DNA of 64,000 bases from a bacterium. GTDB lineage: Bacteria > Bacillota > Bacilli > Lactobacillales > Streptococcaceae. How positions within the stretch are numbered: the stretch's first letter is position 1; each line of letters begins with the position of its first letter. Below, one piece after another: positions 20,486 through 29,833 of this stretch. The notes under the pieces were generated by a model. The model was not told the DNA's origin. It was given only the letters and a program-made list of their open reading frames with translations, and searched no databases. The translations under genes and the position numbers were made by a program. The stretch lies in NCBI GenBank assembly GCA_905221215.1, contig CAJNCI010000001.1, positions 62,001 to 126,000 of the forward strand, read 5' to 3'.

Positions 20486-21523
20486 ATGCTAGCTATTGAA
20501 GAAAGCCAGAAGTTGACTTTATCAAATTTACCGAGCCTGAGCCTGTTTACAGGCATAGACCAGGGTCAGTTTGAAGTGATGAAGAGTCAAGTGCTGAGAC
20601 AGGTTGGCTATGATTCTGCAGACCTCAACTTTGCCTACTTGGATATGAAAGAAGTGGCCTACAAGGATGTGGAACTGGAGTTGGTTAGCCTTCCCTTCTT
20701 TGCGGATGAGAAAATCGTGATATTAGACCATTTTGTCGATATCACAACAGCCAAGAAACGTTTTTTAACAGATGATGAACTCAAGTCGTTTGAAGAATAC
20801 CTTGATAACCCTTCACCAACAACCAAGTTGTTGATCTTTGCGGAAGGAAAGCTGGATAGCAAAAGACGGTTGGTTAAATTACTTAAGCGTGATGCCAAGG
20901 TTTTTGATGCAATAGAAGCCAAAGAACAAGAATTGCGCCAGTATTTCCAAAAGTGGAGCCAGAAACAAGGTCTGCAGTTTGTGGGGCAATCCTTTGAAAA
21001 TCTCCTCGTCAAATCTGGTTTTCAATTTAGCGAAATCCAGAAAAATCTGCTCTTTTTACATTCCTATAAGGCGAATTCTATTATTGAGGAAGAAGATATT
21101 ATCAATGCTATTCCCAAGACCTTGCAGGACAATATTTTTGATTTAACTCAGTTTATTCTGACTAAAAAGATGGATCAGGCGCGCGACTTGGTTAGAGACT
21201 TGACCTTGCAAGGGGAAGACGAAATTAAGCTCATAGCTGTCATGTTAGGACAATTTCGGACTTTTACTCAGGTGAAGATTTTGGCGGAGTCTGGCCAAAC
21301 AGAATCGCAGATTGCAAGTAGTTTAGGTAGTTATCTGGGACGGACTCCCAATCCCTATCAAATCAAATTTGCGCTGAGAGATTCACGAGGACTTTCCTTG
21401 AGCTTTTTGAAGCAAGCTATTTCCTATTTGATTGAGACAGATTATCAGATTAAGACAGGTCTTTATGAAAAAGGTTTCCTTTTTGAAAAGGCACTCTTAC
21501 AGATTGCTAGTCAGGTAAATTAG
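20486..21523 (+). CDS. holA: DNA polymerase III delta subunit
   Basis: A 345-residue clamp-loader wrench subunit. N-terminal part LSLFTGIDQGQFEVMKSQVL is the HolA AAA-like fold lacking a working P-loop. C-terminal helical domain with PNPYQIKFALRDSRGLS, close to the usual HolA tail. ATG 20486 follows AAGGAGAGAAG; the upstream in-frame ATG overlaps pyrDA. Confidence 0.92.
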   Translation: MLAIEESQKLTLSNLPSLSLFTGIDQGQFEVMKSQVLRQVGYDSADLNFAYLDMKEVAYKDVELELVSLPFFADEKIVILDHFVDITTAKKRFLTDDELKSFEEYLDNPSPTTKLLIFAEGKLDSKRRLVKLLKRDAKVFDAIEAKEQELRQYFQKWSQKQGLQFVGQSFENLLVKSGFQFSEIQKNLLFLHSYKANSIIEEEDIINAIPKTLQDNIFDLTQFILTKKMDQARDLVRDLTLQGEDEIKLIAVMLGQFRTFTQVKILAESGQTESQIASSLGSYLGRTPNPYQIKFALRDSRGLSLSFLKQAISYLIETDYQIKTGLYEKGFLFEKALLQIASQVN

Positions 21524-21545
21524 TCCTATTTCAAAAAATTTTTAT

Positions 21546-21577
21546 CCCGCGTCAGGATTATCTTGTCGTGGGTTTCT
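21546..21577 (+). terminator. Probable terminator after holA
   Basis: CCCGCGTCAG / CTTGTCGTGGG imperfect stem with G-U pairs, then TTTCTT. Confidence 0.5.
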
Positions 21578-21594
21578 TGCCGATTTACTTATTT

Positions 21595-21782
21595 TATACT
21601 CAATGAAAATCAAAGAGCAAACTAGCCGCAGGTTGCTCAAAGCACTGCTTTGAGGTTGTAGATAAGACTGACGAAGTCAGCTCAAAGCACTACTTTGAGG
21701 TTGTAGATAAGACTGACGAAGTCAGTAACATATCTACGGCAAGGCGACGTTGACGCAGTTTAAAGAGATTTTCGAAGAGTAT
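21595..21782 (-). repeat. BOX element with two boxB units
   Basis: boxC end, two consecutive units carrying the TTTGAGGTTGTAGATAAGAC stretch, and a boxA whose core CTACGGCAAGGCGACG matches the classical BOX primer region. It fills most of the holA-sodA gap. Confidence 0.92.
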
Positions 21783-21827
21783 GATTAGAAAGTATCTCAG
21801 TGATTTCCTTATCTATAAGCAAAAAAC

Positions 21828-21856
21828 TTGAAAAAAGTGAATGTTTGCGTTATCAT
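21828..21856 (+). promoter_or_regulatory. Promoter of sodA
   Basis: TTGAAA, 17 bases, TATCAT, 32 bases before the start codon. Confidence 0.7.
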
Positions 21857-21887
21857 TTTCATATAGAAAGAAAAAGAGGTATTACAG

Positions 21888-22493
21888 ATGGCTATTATCT
21901 TACCAGATCTTCCATATGCATACGACGCTTTGGAACCATACATCGATGCGGAAACAATGCACTTGCACCATGACAAACATCATCAAACTTATGTCAACAA
22001 TGCTAATGCAGCTCTTGAAAAACACCCTGAAATCGGTGAAGACCTTGAAGCCTTGCTTGCTGATGTAGAATCTATTCCAGCTGATATCCGTCAAGCACTT
22101 ATCAACAACGGTGGTGGACACTTGAACCACGCTCTTTTCTGGGAATTGATGACTCCTGAGAAAACAGCTCCATCAGTAGAACTTGCAGCAGCAATCGATG
22201 AAACATTTGGTTCATTTGAAGAATTCCAAGCAGCCTTCACTGCAGCAGCAACAACTCGTTTTGGTTCAGGATGGGCATGGTTGGTTGTCAACAAAGAAGG
22301 TAAACTTGAAGTGACTTCAACAGCAAACCAAGACACACCAATCTCAGAAGGTAAAAAACCAATCTTGGGCTTGGACGTTTGGGAACATGCTTACTACGTG
22401 AAATACCGCAACGTGCGTCCTGACTACATCAAAGCTTTCTTCTCAGTAATCAACTGGAACAAAGTAGATGAATTGTACGCAGCTGCTAAATAA
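21888..22493 (+). CDS. sodA: Superoxide dismutase, Mn/Fe type
   Basis: A 201-residue cytosolic enzyme. Metal ligands are visible in [24 protein letters not shown] and [13 protein letters not shown]-terminal helical hairpin and C-terminal alpha/beta fold at usual length. Codon use is strongly biased, so it is highly expressed. It has its own promoter and is closed by a strong terminator, so it forms a single-gene unit. Confidence 0.97.
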   Translation: MAIILPDLPYAYDALEPYIDAETMHLHHDKHHQTYVNNANAALEKHPEIGEDLEALLADVESIPADIRQALINNGGGHLNHALFWELMTPEKTAPSVELAAAIDETFGSFEEFQAAFTAAATTRFGSGWAWLVVNKEGKLEVTSTANQDTPISEGKKPILGLDVWEHAYYVKYRNVRPDYIKAFFSVINWNKVDELYAAAK

Positions 22494-22545
22494 TGATAGT
22501 TGGAGGGAAGAATTGTTCTTCTCTTTTTAAGGTTATATTATTTTG

Positions 22546-22571
22546 GTCTGACAAAATCGTCAGACTTTTTT
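22546..22571 (+). terminator. Terminator of sodA
   Basis: GTCTGAC-aaaatc-GTCAGAC then TTTTTT. Perfect seven-pair stem. Confidence 0.92.
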
Positions 22572-22649
22572 CATTTTTATGAGAAACGTGCTAACTGCTA
22601 GAAATTATGGTAGAATAAAGTATTAAGTAATCGTAGAAAAAGGATATCT

Positions 22650-23180
22650 ATGCGAAAAGAAATTGCACCTGAATTATACAACTATAACAAGTTTCCTGGT
22701 CCTGAGTTTCATTTACACGGGGACAAGGTCGAAACGGAAGGGATAGCTTTTTCCTTGGTTGAAAACATCAAGGATGCCTTTGATGTGACGGCTTTTAATC
22801 AGCGTTTTTCAGAAGTCTTAACCAAGTTCGATTATATCGTTGGGGACTGGAGTAATGAACAACTTCGCCTACGAGGGTTTTACAAGGATGACCGAACAGA
22901 GGAAAATCTTGAAAAAATCAGTCGTTTACAAGACTACCTTTTAGAGTATTGTAGTTATGGTTGTGCCTATTTTGTTCTAGAAAATGAAGCCCCTAAGCGA
23001 GCTTCATTTGACAAGAAAATGCGTAAGAAGGAAGAAGAGACGCCTTCTAGAAAAGGAAAGAAACCGACTCAAACCAAACGAAAACCGAATGCAGATAAGA
23101 AAAATAGACGTCGTCAGAAAGACCAACATTCTCAGAAAGAGGACAAGGGGCAACGTCATTTTGTCATTCGTCAGAAGTGA
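22650..23180 (+). CDS. YutD-family (DUF1027) protein
   Basis: A 176-residue protein. Residues 1-110 (YNYNKFPGPEFHLHG..., FDYIVGDWSNEQLRLRGFY) are the YutD fold; the last 60 residues are a highly basic, low-complexity Lys/Arg/Gln tail. Its function is not established. The order YutD then rlmN is common in streptococci. RBS AAAGGATAT. 20 bases separate it from rlmN, so co-transcription is likely. Confidence 0.8.
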   Translation: MRKEIAPELYNYNKFPGPEFHLHGDKVETEGIAFSLVENIKDAFDVTAFNQRFSEVLTKFDYIVGDWSNEQLRLRGFYKDDRTEENLEKISRLQDYLLEYCSYGCAYFVLENEAPKRASFDKKMRKKEEETPSRKGKKPTQTKRKPNADKKNRRRQKDQHSQKEDKGQRHFVIRQK

Positions 23181-23200
23181 GTAGAGAATAAGGAGAAGAA

Positions 23201-24286
23201 ATGAAACCGTCAATTTATAGTTTAACACGTCAAACCATGCAGGAATGGGTATTGGAGCAGGGAGAAAAGAAATTCCGTGCAGATCAAATCTGGGAATGGC
23301 TCTATCGTAAACGTGTGCAGTCATTTGAAGAAATGACCAACCTTTCAAAGGATTTGATTGCTAAGCTCAATGACCAGTTTGTGGTCAATCCCTTGAAACA
23401 GCGAATCGTTCAAGAGTCTGCTGATGGGACTGTCAAATATCTTTTTGAATTGCCTGATGGTATGTTGATCGAGACTGTACTCATGCGTCAACACTATGGT
23501 TTGTCAGTCTGTGTAACCACTCAGGTCGGCTGTAATATCGGTTGTACCTTCTGTGCCTCTGGTTTGATTAAGAAACAACGTGACCTTAATAACGGTGAAA
23601 TCGTAGCGCAAATCATGCTGGTTCAGAAATACTTTGATGAGCGTGGTCAGGACGAGCGCGTCAGCCATATCGTTGTCATGGGTATCGGTGAACCATTTGA
23701 TAACTACAACAATGTCTTGAATTTCGTTCGTACTATCAATGATGACAAGGGAATGGCCATCGGTGCTCGTCACATCACGGTTTCAACCTCAGGTTTGGCC
23801 CATAAAATTCGTGATTTTGCTAATGAAGGAGTTCAGGTCAATCTTGCCGTTTCCCTTCACGCACCAAACAATGAATTGCGATCAAGCATCATGAAGATTA
23901 ATCGTGCCTTTCCGATTGAAAAACTCTTTGCTGCTATTGAGTACTATATCGAAACAACCAACCGTCGTGTGACCTTTGAATACATCATGCTTAATGAAGT
24001 CAATGATGGTGTAGAACAAGCTTTGGAATTGGCTGAATTGCTCAAGAACATCAAGAAATTGTCTTATGTAAACTTGATTCCTTATAATCCAGTTAGTGAG
24101 CATGACCAATATAGCCGTAGTCCCAAAGAGCGCGTAATAGCCTTCTATGATACGCTTAAGAAAAAAGGGGTCAACTGTGTTGTTCGTCAAGAGCATGGTA
24201 CTGATATTGATGCAGCTTGTGGACAATTGCGTTCTAATACAATGAAACGTGACCGCCAGAAAGCAGTCGCAGCAGTCAATCCTTAA
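23201..24286 (+). CDS. rlmN: 23S rRNA/tRNA (adenine-C2) methyltransferase RlmN
   Basis: A 361-residue radical SAM enzyme that methylates A2503 of 23S rRNA and A37 of some tRNAs. The CX3CX2C cluster is [11 protein letters not shown]; the methyl-carrying cysteine near the end is in [22 protein letters not shown]. Its stop TAA shares a base with the ATG of the next gene. Confidence 0.96.
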   Translation: MKPSIYSLTRQTMQEWVLEQGEKKFRADQIWEWLYRKRVQSFEEMTNLSKDLIAKLNDQFVVNPLKQRIVQESADGTVKYLFELPDGMLIETVLMRQHYGLSVCVTTQVGCNIGCTFCASGLIKKQRDLNNGEIVAQIMLVQKYFDERGQDERVSHIVVMGIGEPFDNYNNVLNFVRTINDDKGMAIGARHITVSTSGLAHKIRDFANEGVQVNLAVSLHAPNNELRSSIMKINRAFPIEKLFAAIEYYIETTNRRVTFEYIMLNEVNDGVEQALELAELLKNIKKLSYVNLIPYNPVSEHDQYSRSPKERVIAFYDTLKKKGVNCVVRQEHGTDIDAACGQLRSNTMKRDRQKAVAAVNP

Positions 24287-24759
24287 TGATGAAGAAAACT
24301 CATAATCATATTTTAGTCTGGGGAGTCATTTTCTATAGCATTTGTATCGTCTACTTTTGTTTTACTCCTCAAGAACATTCTCCCGTGGGAGTGGAAACTC
24401 CAGGTATTCAGCATCTTGGACGCCTGGTTTTTCTTTTGACTCCTTTCAATTCTTTCTGGAAACTGGGCGAAGTGAGTGATATGGGACAATTAAGCTGGAT
24501 TTTTTTACAAAATATCCTCAATATCTTCTTGCTTTTTCCTCTGATGTTCCAACTCCTTTATCTCTTTCCAAACTTAAGGAAAACAAAAAGAGTTCTTCTT
24601 TTCAGTTTTCTAGTGAGTCTTGGAATCGAGTGTACGCAGTTGGTCTTGGACTTTTTCTTTGATTTCAACCGCGTCTTTGAGATTGATGATTTGTGGACCA
24701 ACACCTTGGGTGGCTATTTGGCTTGGCTACTTTATAAACAATTACATAATACTCAATGA
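24286..24759 (+). CDS. VanZ-like membrane protein, 3' end supplied by a BOX element
   Basis: A 157-residue protein with four membrane helices (about 10-27, 65-90, 98-118, 140-152) and the VanZ-family signature EIDDLWTNTLGGYLAW. Family members affect glycopeptide or lipopeptide tolerance and envelope traits, but the biochemistry is unknown. Start overlaps rlmN (TAATG). The last residues N-T-Q and the TGA stop are read from the first bases of a BOX repeat (AATACTCAATGA), so the original C-terminus was probably altered when the BOX inserted. Confidence 0.85.
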   Translation: MMKKTHNHILVWGVIFYSICIVYFCFTPQEHSPVGVETPGIQHLGRLVFLLTPFNSFWKLGEVSDMGQLSWIFLQNILNIFLLFPLMFQLLYLFPNLRKTKRVLLFSFLVSLGIECTQLVLDFFFDFNRVFEIDDLWTNTLGGYLAWLLYKQLHNTQ

Positions 24760-24944
24760 AAATCAAAGAGCAAACTAGGTAGCTAGCCGCAGGTTGCTCA
24801 AAGCACTGCTTTGAGGTTGTAGATAGAACTGACGAAGTCAGCTCAAAACACTGTTTTGAGGTTGTGGATAGAACTGACGAAGTCAGTAACCATATATACG
24901 GCAAGGTGAAGCTGACGTGGTTTGAAGAGATTTTCGAAGAGTAT
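24749..24944 (-). repeat. BOX element with two boxB units
   Basis: boxC, two boxB units, boxA (ATATACGGCAAGGTGAAGC). About 196 bases. It overlaps the 3' end of the VanZ-like gene and ends 22 bases before the ABC-F gene. Confidence 0.9.
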
Positions 24945-24966
24945 AAAAACAAGATAAGGAATTAAA

Positions 24967-26508
24967 ATGAGTATTTTAGAAGTTAAAAACTTGAGTCACG
25001 GTTTTGGTGACCGTGCAATTTTTGAAGATGTGTCCTTCCGTCTCCTCAAGGGAGAACATATCGGTTTGGTCGGTGCCAATGGTGAAGGAAAATCAACCTT
25101 TATGAGCATTGTAACTGGTAAGATGTTACCAGATGAAGGAAAGGTGGAGTGGTCCAAATATGTGACTGCTGGTTACTTGGATCAGCACTCAGTCTTAGAA
25201 GAAGGTCAGTCTGTTCGTGATGTTCTCCGTACAGCCTTTGATGAGCTATTCAAAGCTGAAGCCCGTATCAATGACCTTTATATGGAAATGGCTGAAGACG
25301 GAGCGGATGTTGATGCTCTCATGGAAGAAGTAGGCGAACTCCAAGACCGTCTGGAGAGTCGTGATTTCTACACCTTGGATGCTAAGATTGACGAAGTAGC
25401 GCGTGCCCTTGGTGTCATGGACTTTGGAATGGATACGGATGTAACATCTTTGTCAGGTGGACAAAGAACCAAGGTGCTTTTGGCTAAACTCCTCCTTGAA
25501 AAGCCCGATATCTTGCTTTTGGACGAGCCGACCAACTACTTGGATGCTGAGCATATTGACTGGCTCAAGCGCTATCTCCAAAATTATGAAAATGCCTTTG
25601 TCCTCATTTCACACGATATCCCATTCCTAAATGACGTAATCAATATCGTCTATCATGTGGAAAATCAACAGCTGACGCGTTATTCTGGTGACTACTACCA
25701 GTTCCAAGAAGTCTATGCCATGAAGAAATCTCAGCTAGAGGCTGCCTACGAACGTCAGCAGAAAGAAATTGCGGACCTCAAGGACTTCGTCGCACGAAAT
25801 AAAGCGCGTGTTGCAACACGAAACATGGCCATGTCCCGTCAGAAGAAATTGGATAAGATGGATATTATCGAACTGCAAAGTGAAAAACCAAAACCATCCT
25901 TTGATTTTAAATCAGCTCGTACGCCAGGGCGCTTTATCTTCCAAGCCAAGGATTTGCAGATTGGTTACGACCGTCCCCTTACTAAGCCTTTAAATCTTAC
26001 CTTCGAACGCAATCAAAAGGTTGCCATTATCGGAGCAAATGGTATCGGGAAAACAACTCTCTTGAAGTCTCTCTTGGGGATTATTCCGCCAATTGCTGGG
26101 GAAGTGGAACGCGGTGACTACCTAGAACTTGGTTATTTTGAGCAAGAAGTAGAAGGTGGCAATCGTCAAACACCACTTGAAGCTGTCTGGAATGCCTTTC
26201 CTGCACTTAACCAAGCAGAAGTCCGTGCAGCCCTTGCTCGTTGCGGTTTGACAACCAAGCACATCGAAAGCCAAATTCAGGTCTTGTCAGGTGGGGAACA
26301 AGCCAAGGTTCGTTTTTGTCTCTTGATGAATCGTGAAAACAACGTTTTAGTGCTGGACGAACCGACCAACCACCTGGATGTAGATGCCAAGGATGAACTC
26401 AAACGCGCTCTCAAAGAATACAAGGGATCGATTCTTATGGTCTGTCACGAACCAGATTTCTATGAAGGTTGGATGGACCAAATCTGGGATTTTAACAATC
26501 TAACTTAA
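24967..26508 (+). CDS. ABC-F family ATPase (YbiT/YkpA-like)
   Basis: A 513-residue soluble protein with two ATPase domains and no membrane part. Domain 1 has GANGEGKST and LSGGQRTK; domain 2 has GANGIGKTT and LSGGEQAK; both Walker B motifs keep DEPTN. The linker between them (about 245-310, rich in Lys/Arg/Gln) is the arm that reaches the ribosomal E/P sites in this family. Likely translation factor; there is no sign of a resistance-type long linker. Own terminator follows. Confidence 0.88.
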   Translation: MSILEVKNLSHGFGDRAIFEDVSFRLLKGEHIGLVGANGEGKSTFMSIVTGKMLPDEGKVEWSKYVTAGYLDQHSVLEEGQSVRDVLRTAFDELFKAEARINDLYMEMAEDGADVDALMEEVGELQDRLESRDFYTLDAKIDEVARALGVMDFGMDTDVTSLSGGQRTKVLLAKLLLEKPDILLLDEPTNYLDAEHIDWLKRYLQNYENAFVLISHDIPFLNDVINIVYHVENQQLTRYSGDYYQFQEVYAMKKSQLEAAYERQQKEIADLKDFVARNKARVATRNMAMSRQKKLDKMDIIELQSEKPKPSFDFKSARTPGRFIFQAKDLQIGYDRPLTKPLNLTFERNQKVAIIGANGIGKTTLLKSLLGIIPPIAGEVERGDYLELGYFEQEVEGGNRQTPLEAVWNAFPALNQAEVRAALARCGLTTKHIESQIQVLSGGEQAKVRFCLLMNRENNVLVLDEPTNHLDVDAKDELKRALKEYKGSILMVCHEPDFYEGWMDQIWDFNNLT

Positions 26509-26523
26509 AAATGAGTATAAAAG

Positions 26524-26556
26524 AAATACAGTACCGAATGTGGGTACTGTATTTTT
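26524..26556. terminator. Bidirectional terminator between ABC-F gene and slrA
   Basis: AAATACAGTACC / GGTACTGTATTT, 12 perfect pairs around GAATGTG, with T-rich tracts on both strands. Confidence 0.88.
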
Positions 26557-26562
26557 GGGTTT

Positions 26563-27366
26563 TTAAGATTTAAAATCGTAGTCTTTCACCACTTCGATGC
26601 TATCGATAGTAATAGCAGTCGTTGGCTTGTCTTTTTCATCTTTTTCGGCTTTAGCAATCTTATCTACAACATCCATACCGTCAATTACTTGACCAAAGAC
26701 TGGGTGTTTACCATCTAGACTAGGATTTCCACCTTCTTTATAGGCTTCGATGATTTTCTTTGGATACTTGCTTGTAGGGAGTTTAGCTGAGGTATCTGTG
26801 GAGTTTTGGTTGATGAAGAATTGACTACCGTTGGTGTTTGGTTGGCCAGTATTTGCCATCGCAAGAGCACCACGGATGTTATAGAGATAAGGAGTAATCT
26901 CGTTTTTGAAACCAGTTCCCTTGTCTTTAGTCTTATCCTTGTCATGCCAGATGGACTGACCACCTGTACCGTCCCCTTTTGGATCTCCAGTTTGAACCAT
27001 GAAGCCATCGATGACACGGTGGAAGGTAATACCGTTATAGTAGCCTTCTTTGGCATGAGTGAGGAAGTTCTCGACTGCTAGAGGAGCCATTTTAGGGAAG
27101 AGTTTAATGCGGATATCTCCTTGACTTGTATGGAGAACCACTTCGGCTTCATCTTCAGCAACTTCCTTAGAAAGTTGAGGGAAATTGGCGTTTTCGTTTG
27201 TCAAAGCATCGTTTAACTCCTTGGCAGATTGGGCAGCAGCTTTAGAACTTTCTTCAGCAGCAAGACTGGAATCCACATAATCATCACCACGCAAACTACG
27301 TTGGATACTGCTACATCCGGCTAGGGCTACAGTGGACAGTAAAATAAGGGTTGCTAGTTTTTTCAT
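26563..27366 (-). CDS. slrA: Lipoprotein peptidyl-prolyl isomerase SlrA (cyclophilin type)
   Basis: A 267-residue surface lipoprotein. Signal with lipobox LAGC, lipidated Cys18. An Ala/Glu-rich spacer follows, then a cyclophilin domain (about 75-265) with [17 protein letters not shown] and [13 protein letters not shown]. It folds secreted proteins and aids colonisation in pneumococcus. Promoter TTGAAA-N17-TACAAT lies upstream; convergent with the ABC-F gene across a shared terminator. Confidence 0.95.
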   Translation of the reverse strand: MKKLATLILLSTVALAGCSSIQRSLRGDDYVDSSLAAEESSKAAAQSAKELNDALTNENANFPQLSKEVAEDEAEVVLHTSQGDIRIKLFPKMAPLAVENFLTHAKEGYYNGITFHRVIDGFMVQTGDPKGDGTGGQSIWHDKDKTKDKGTGFKNEITPYLYNIRGALAMANTGQPNTNGSQFFINQNSTDTSAKLPTSKYPKKIIEAYKEGGNPSLDGKHPVFGQVIDGMDVVDKIAKAEKDEKDKPTTAITIDSIEVVKDYDFKS

Positions 27367-27395
27367 TCTAATCCTCTCAAAAATTCATTTCTACC

Positions 27396-27424
27396 ATTGT
27401 ACCCTAAAAGGAAGGGGATTTCAA
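27396..27424 (-). promoter_or_regulatory. Promoter of slrA
   Basis: Minus strand TTGAAA, 17 bases, TACAAT. Confidence 0.7.
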
Positions 27425-27437
27425 ATATCAATAGAGA

Positions 27438-28250
27438 TTATTCTGCTAACACATATAACTTTATAGCTTGACTTACTCCATTTTGTTCATTAGAATCTGT
27501 TACTGCATTTGCACAGGATTTGACATCTGTTGGTGCATTTCCCATTGCAATACCAAGGCCTGCGGTTTCAATCATGGGAACATCATTATAATTGTCACCC
27601 AAGGCCATAATCTCCTTTGGGGGAATTTGATAGTAGTTAGCCAATTCTAACAGAGCCTGTTTTTTAGATACTTGATTATGTGTAACTTCAAGATAGTTAT
27701 CCTTGGAGAGATAAAAATCCGTTTGAGGGAAATCCATAATGGATAAGGTGTTTTGCAGTTTCTGTATAGTGTCTGCTTTATCAATTAATAATAGTTTATG
27801 AACAAGAGTATGTTCCTCTTTTATCAAATCTGTTATAGATGTAACTTTTGGACTTTCTCCAGTAATATCGGCTTCGATTTGTACCCATTTATCTAAAGTA
27901 TTAACAAACCAATCTTTTCCAGAATAAACATTGATAGAAACTGTCGGAAATTCTCTTTTTAAAAAATCATGAAGAAATACCAATTCTTTTTTATCAATAG
28001 AATGCTGACTTAGAACCTCATCCCCTTTACTGATTAGAGCACCGTTATAACATGCGATTGGGAAGTTACTAATACCTAGTTCTTTAGAGATTGGAGCAAT
28101 ACCGAGAGGTGAGCGAGCAGAAGCTAAGATAAAAGGGATTTCTTTTTGTTTTAAAATTGGCATCAGTTCTGGCAAATAAGAGTCTATCTGGTGATTTTTG
28201 TCTAAAATTGTTCCGTCAATATCGCTTATAATCAATTTAATATTTGTCAT
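27438..28250 (-). CDS. HAD-superfamily Cof-type phosphatase
   Basis: A 270-residue HAD-IIB hydrolase. Nucleophile Asp10 and Asp12 in IISDIDGTILD, Ser/Thr motif SARSPLGIAP (motif II), Lys in the cap-core hinge and acidic motif ALGDNYNDVPM. Such enzymes dephosphorylate sugar phosphates, FMN or PLP; the substrate cannot be read. It starts 12 bases after the DeoR-type gene, so the pair forms one operon, suggesting a sugar-phosphate substrate sensed by the regulator. Confidence 0.88.
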   Translation of the reverse strand: MTNIKLIISDIDGTILDKNHQIDSYLPELMPILKQKEIPFILASARSPLGIAPISKELGISNFPIACYNGALISKGDEVLSQHSIDKKELVFLHDFLKREFPTVSINVYSGKDWFVNTLDKWVQIEADITGESPKVTSITDLIKEEHTLVHKLLLIDKADTIQKLQNTLSIMDFPQTDFYLSKDNYLEVTHNQVSKKQALLELANYYQIPPKEIMALGDNYNDVPMIETAGLGIAMGNAPTDVKSCANAVTDSNEQNGVSQAIKLYVLAE

Positions 28251-28262
28251 AGTTAACCTCTT

Positions 28263-29006
28263 TTAAAATAGAATAGTTGTTTTACCATCTAAAGATTTCT
28301 GAATTTCTATATCGGGTTCTTTGTCTGTAATCCAATAATCAAAATCAGCTAGTTCAGAAAGAATAAAGTGAGAGTGTTTGCTTATTTTACTGGTTTCAGC
28401 CAGTAAGACACGAGTTTTGCTTGTTTTAAATGCTCTCTTTTTCATTAGAACATCTTCTTGGTCTTCAAAACTAACTTGACCATCTGAAAGACTTGCAGCT
28501 CCAAAAAAAGCTAAATCAAACTTAATAGAGTTTAAAATGTCTGATTCTTCTAATGAGTAATAGAAACGATTCTCTTTATGAAATCGTCCACCTAGAATGT
28601 GAAAATCGACATTTTCTTTCCCTCCTAGAATAAGCGCATTATCTAATGAATGGCTGAAAATAGTAACTTTTTTATCTGTTATTTTTGCTAACTCAAGTAC
28701 AGTTGTTGAAACATCATAGAAAATTAATTGTGATTCAGAAATAAGTTGGGTAGCTAAATGAGCAATTTTCTCTTTTTCTTTGGAAGATTGTTCTGCTCGA
28801 CCTTGAAAACCAAGAATCCTTTGCTTTTGAATTGGCAATAAACCTCCATGAGTTCTTTTTGCTCGTTTCTCTTTTGCGAGAATAGAAAAATCTCTTCGGA
28901 TGGTATCTTTGGATACTTGGAAATAGTCAACCATTTCTTTTGCTGATAGACTTCCTCTATCCTCTAAAAGTTTAATGATTTCTTCTAATCGTTGTTCTTG
29001 GTACAT
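28263..29006 (-). CDS. DeoR-family transcriptional regulator
   Basis: A 247-residue repressor: N-terminal helix-turn-helix (about 1-57, QRLEEIIKLLEDRGSLSAKE, then DTIRRDFSILAKEKRAKRTHGG) and a C-terminal sugar-phosphate-binding domain. ATG 29006 follows AAAGGGGGAATTC; an in-frame ATG 51 bases upstream overlaps the -10/-35 region and is rejected. The promoter carries two copies of a 14-base direct repeat, likely its own operator. Confidence 0.9.
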   Translation of the reverse strand: MYQEQRLEEIIKLLEDRGSLSAKEMVDYFQVSKDTIRRDFSILAKEKRAKRTHGGLLPIQKQRILGFQGRAEQSSKEKEKIAHLATQLISESQLIFYDVSTTVLELAKITDKKVTIFSHSLDNALILGGKENVDFHILGGRFHKENRFYYSLEESDILNSIKFDLAFFGAASLSDGQVSFEDQEDVLMKKRAFKTSKTRVLLAETSKISKHSHFILSELADFDYWITDKEPDIEIQKSLDGKTTILF

Positions 29007-29028
29007 ATGAATTCCCCCTTTCAATACT

Positions 29029-29057
29029 AATATACCTCTTTTGTAAGTGTTTGTCAA
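29029..29057 (-). promoter_or_regulatory. Promoter of deoR-type/HAD operon
   Basis: Minus strand TTGACA, 17 bases, TATATT. Confidence 0.8.
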
Positions 29058-29082
29058 TAATTGTAATGTTTTATAAGTGTTT
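29039..29082. promoter_or_regulatory. Direct-repeat operator at the DeoR promoter
   Basis: TTTTGTAAGTGTTT (29039-29052, in the promoter spacer) and TTTTATAAGTGTTT (29069-29082, upstream of -35) match at 13 of 14 positions and are 30 bases apart, close to three helix turns. DeoR proteins usually bind direct repeats. Confidence 0.55.
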
Positions 29083-29095
29083 TTGGATGGTTTAC

Positions 29096-29122
29096 AAAAA
29101 AATCAACCTGACTTGGTTGATT
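29096..29122 (-). terminator. Terminator at the 3' end of the split SAP-like gene
   Basis: AATCAACC / GGTTGATT stem; on the minus strand it runs into TTTTTTG. Confidence 0.8.
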
Positions 29123-29456
29123 AAAGATTTTTCTTTGGATGACGGTCGATAATTTCCTGGTACTGTTCTAGTATCTGCTCCCCCTTTGGAGTCAATTTGT
29201 AGCCACGAATTGAAAATTGACTTGCTAATTCTTCTTCTGAAAAGTTGTCATGAAGGGCTTGGTCCAGATCTGCAGCCTTCATCTTAGAAAGACCTGTAAT
29301 TCCCTTGTTTTTCAGAATATTCTTTTTCATTGTAGCATTTAGATGGTCAAGTGAATCAAAAGCAGTTTCAATGACAGTATAACCTTTTTCTACCAGAGTT
29401 TTTAGATGTTTTGGGGCATTAATGCCATAAGTGTACTCAAAGTATTTAGGGAACCA
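29121..29456 (-). pseudogene. C-terminal part of a split SAP-like gene
   Basis: The frame is open upstream of the only usable ATG (29330): it reads ...FPKYFEYTYGINAPKH... without a stop up to the core AACCAG at 29452-29457 and then meets a stop in foreign sequence. The C-terminal stretch (KNKGITGLSKMKAADLDQAL, LTPKGEQILEQYQEIIDRHP) looks like a SAP-type helix-extension-helix motif. The missing N-terminal part lies on the same strand at 43.76-43.96 kb and ends in the same Trp codon. Joined, they give about 177 residues. A shortened 69-residue product from ATG 29330 is possible but has no good ribosome site. Confidence 0.75.
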
Positions 29457-29501
29457 GATCTTAAGAAAGCTCGTAAAGCATCACAATTAGTAAACGCTAA
29501 T
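29451..29501 (+). repeat. rpsI 3'-end-like att fragment, left end
   Basis: GAA-CCA-GAT-CTT-AAG-AAA then A-R-K-A-S-Q-L in frame: the tail of ribosomal protein S9 (KPGLKKARKASQ...), with no rest of the gene. Direct repeat of the sites at 41739 and 43604. Confidence 0.7.
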
Positions 29502-29606
29502 TCGAAAGAATTACTATATTTTAAAAGAGCACATTTTCAAAGGATTTTTTCTTTTGGCTTCAATTCCTAATTAATCAATGAACTTAATACTAGGTCTCGA
29601 AAAGAA

Positions 29607-29831
29607 TTATGCTTCCTCTTTCTGTATGAGTTCAAAGAGGTCTTCTACTTTCAGATTAAAAACTTGAGAAATTTTAAGAGCCATTTCCAGCGAAGGGTTA
29701 TAACGATTGTTTTCCAAGTGCAGAATTGTCTCGCGTCGCATGCCGATGCGGTCGGCTAACTCCTGCTGGGTCATGCCTGTGGACTCACGAACAGATTTGA
29801 GATTAGTAATAATTTTGCTTTCTTTGGCCAT
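29607..29831 (-). CDS. XRE-family regulator, 74 residues
   Basis: A compact helix-turn-helix protein (ESTGMTQQELADRIGMRRET, then ILHLENNRYNPSLEMALKIS), like the small regulators paired with membrane proteins. It lies 2 bases after the upstream membrane protein gene, with GAGG inside its end. It probably controls this two-gene operon through the twin palindromes upstream. Confidence 0.85.
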   Translation of the reverse strand: MAKESKIITNLKSVRESTGMTQQELADRIGMRRETILHLENNRYNPSLEMALKISQVFNLKVEDLFELIQKEEA

Positions 29832-29833
29832 GC

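Noticed and set aside
21640..21740. CRISPR-like regular repeats
   Set aside because: The repeated unit is boxB of a BOX element: adjacent tandem units with no unique spacers and no cas genes.
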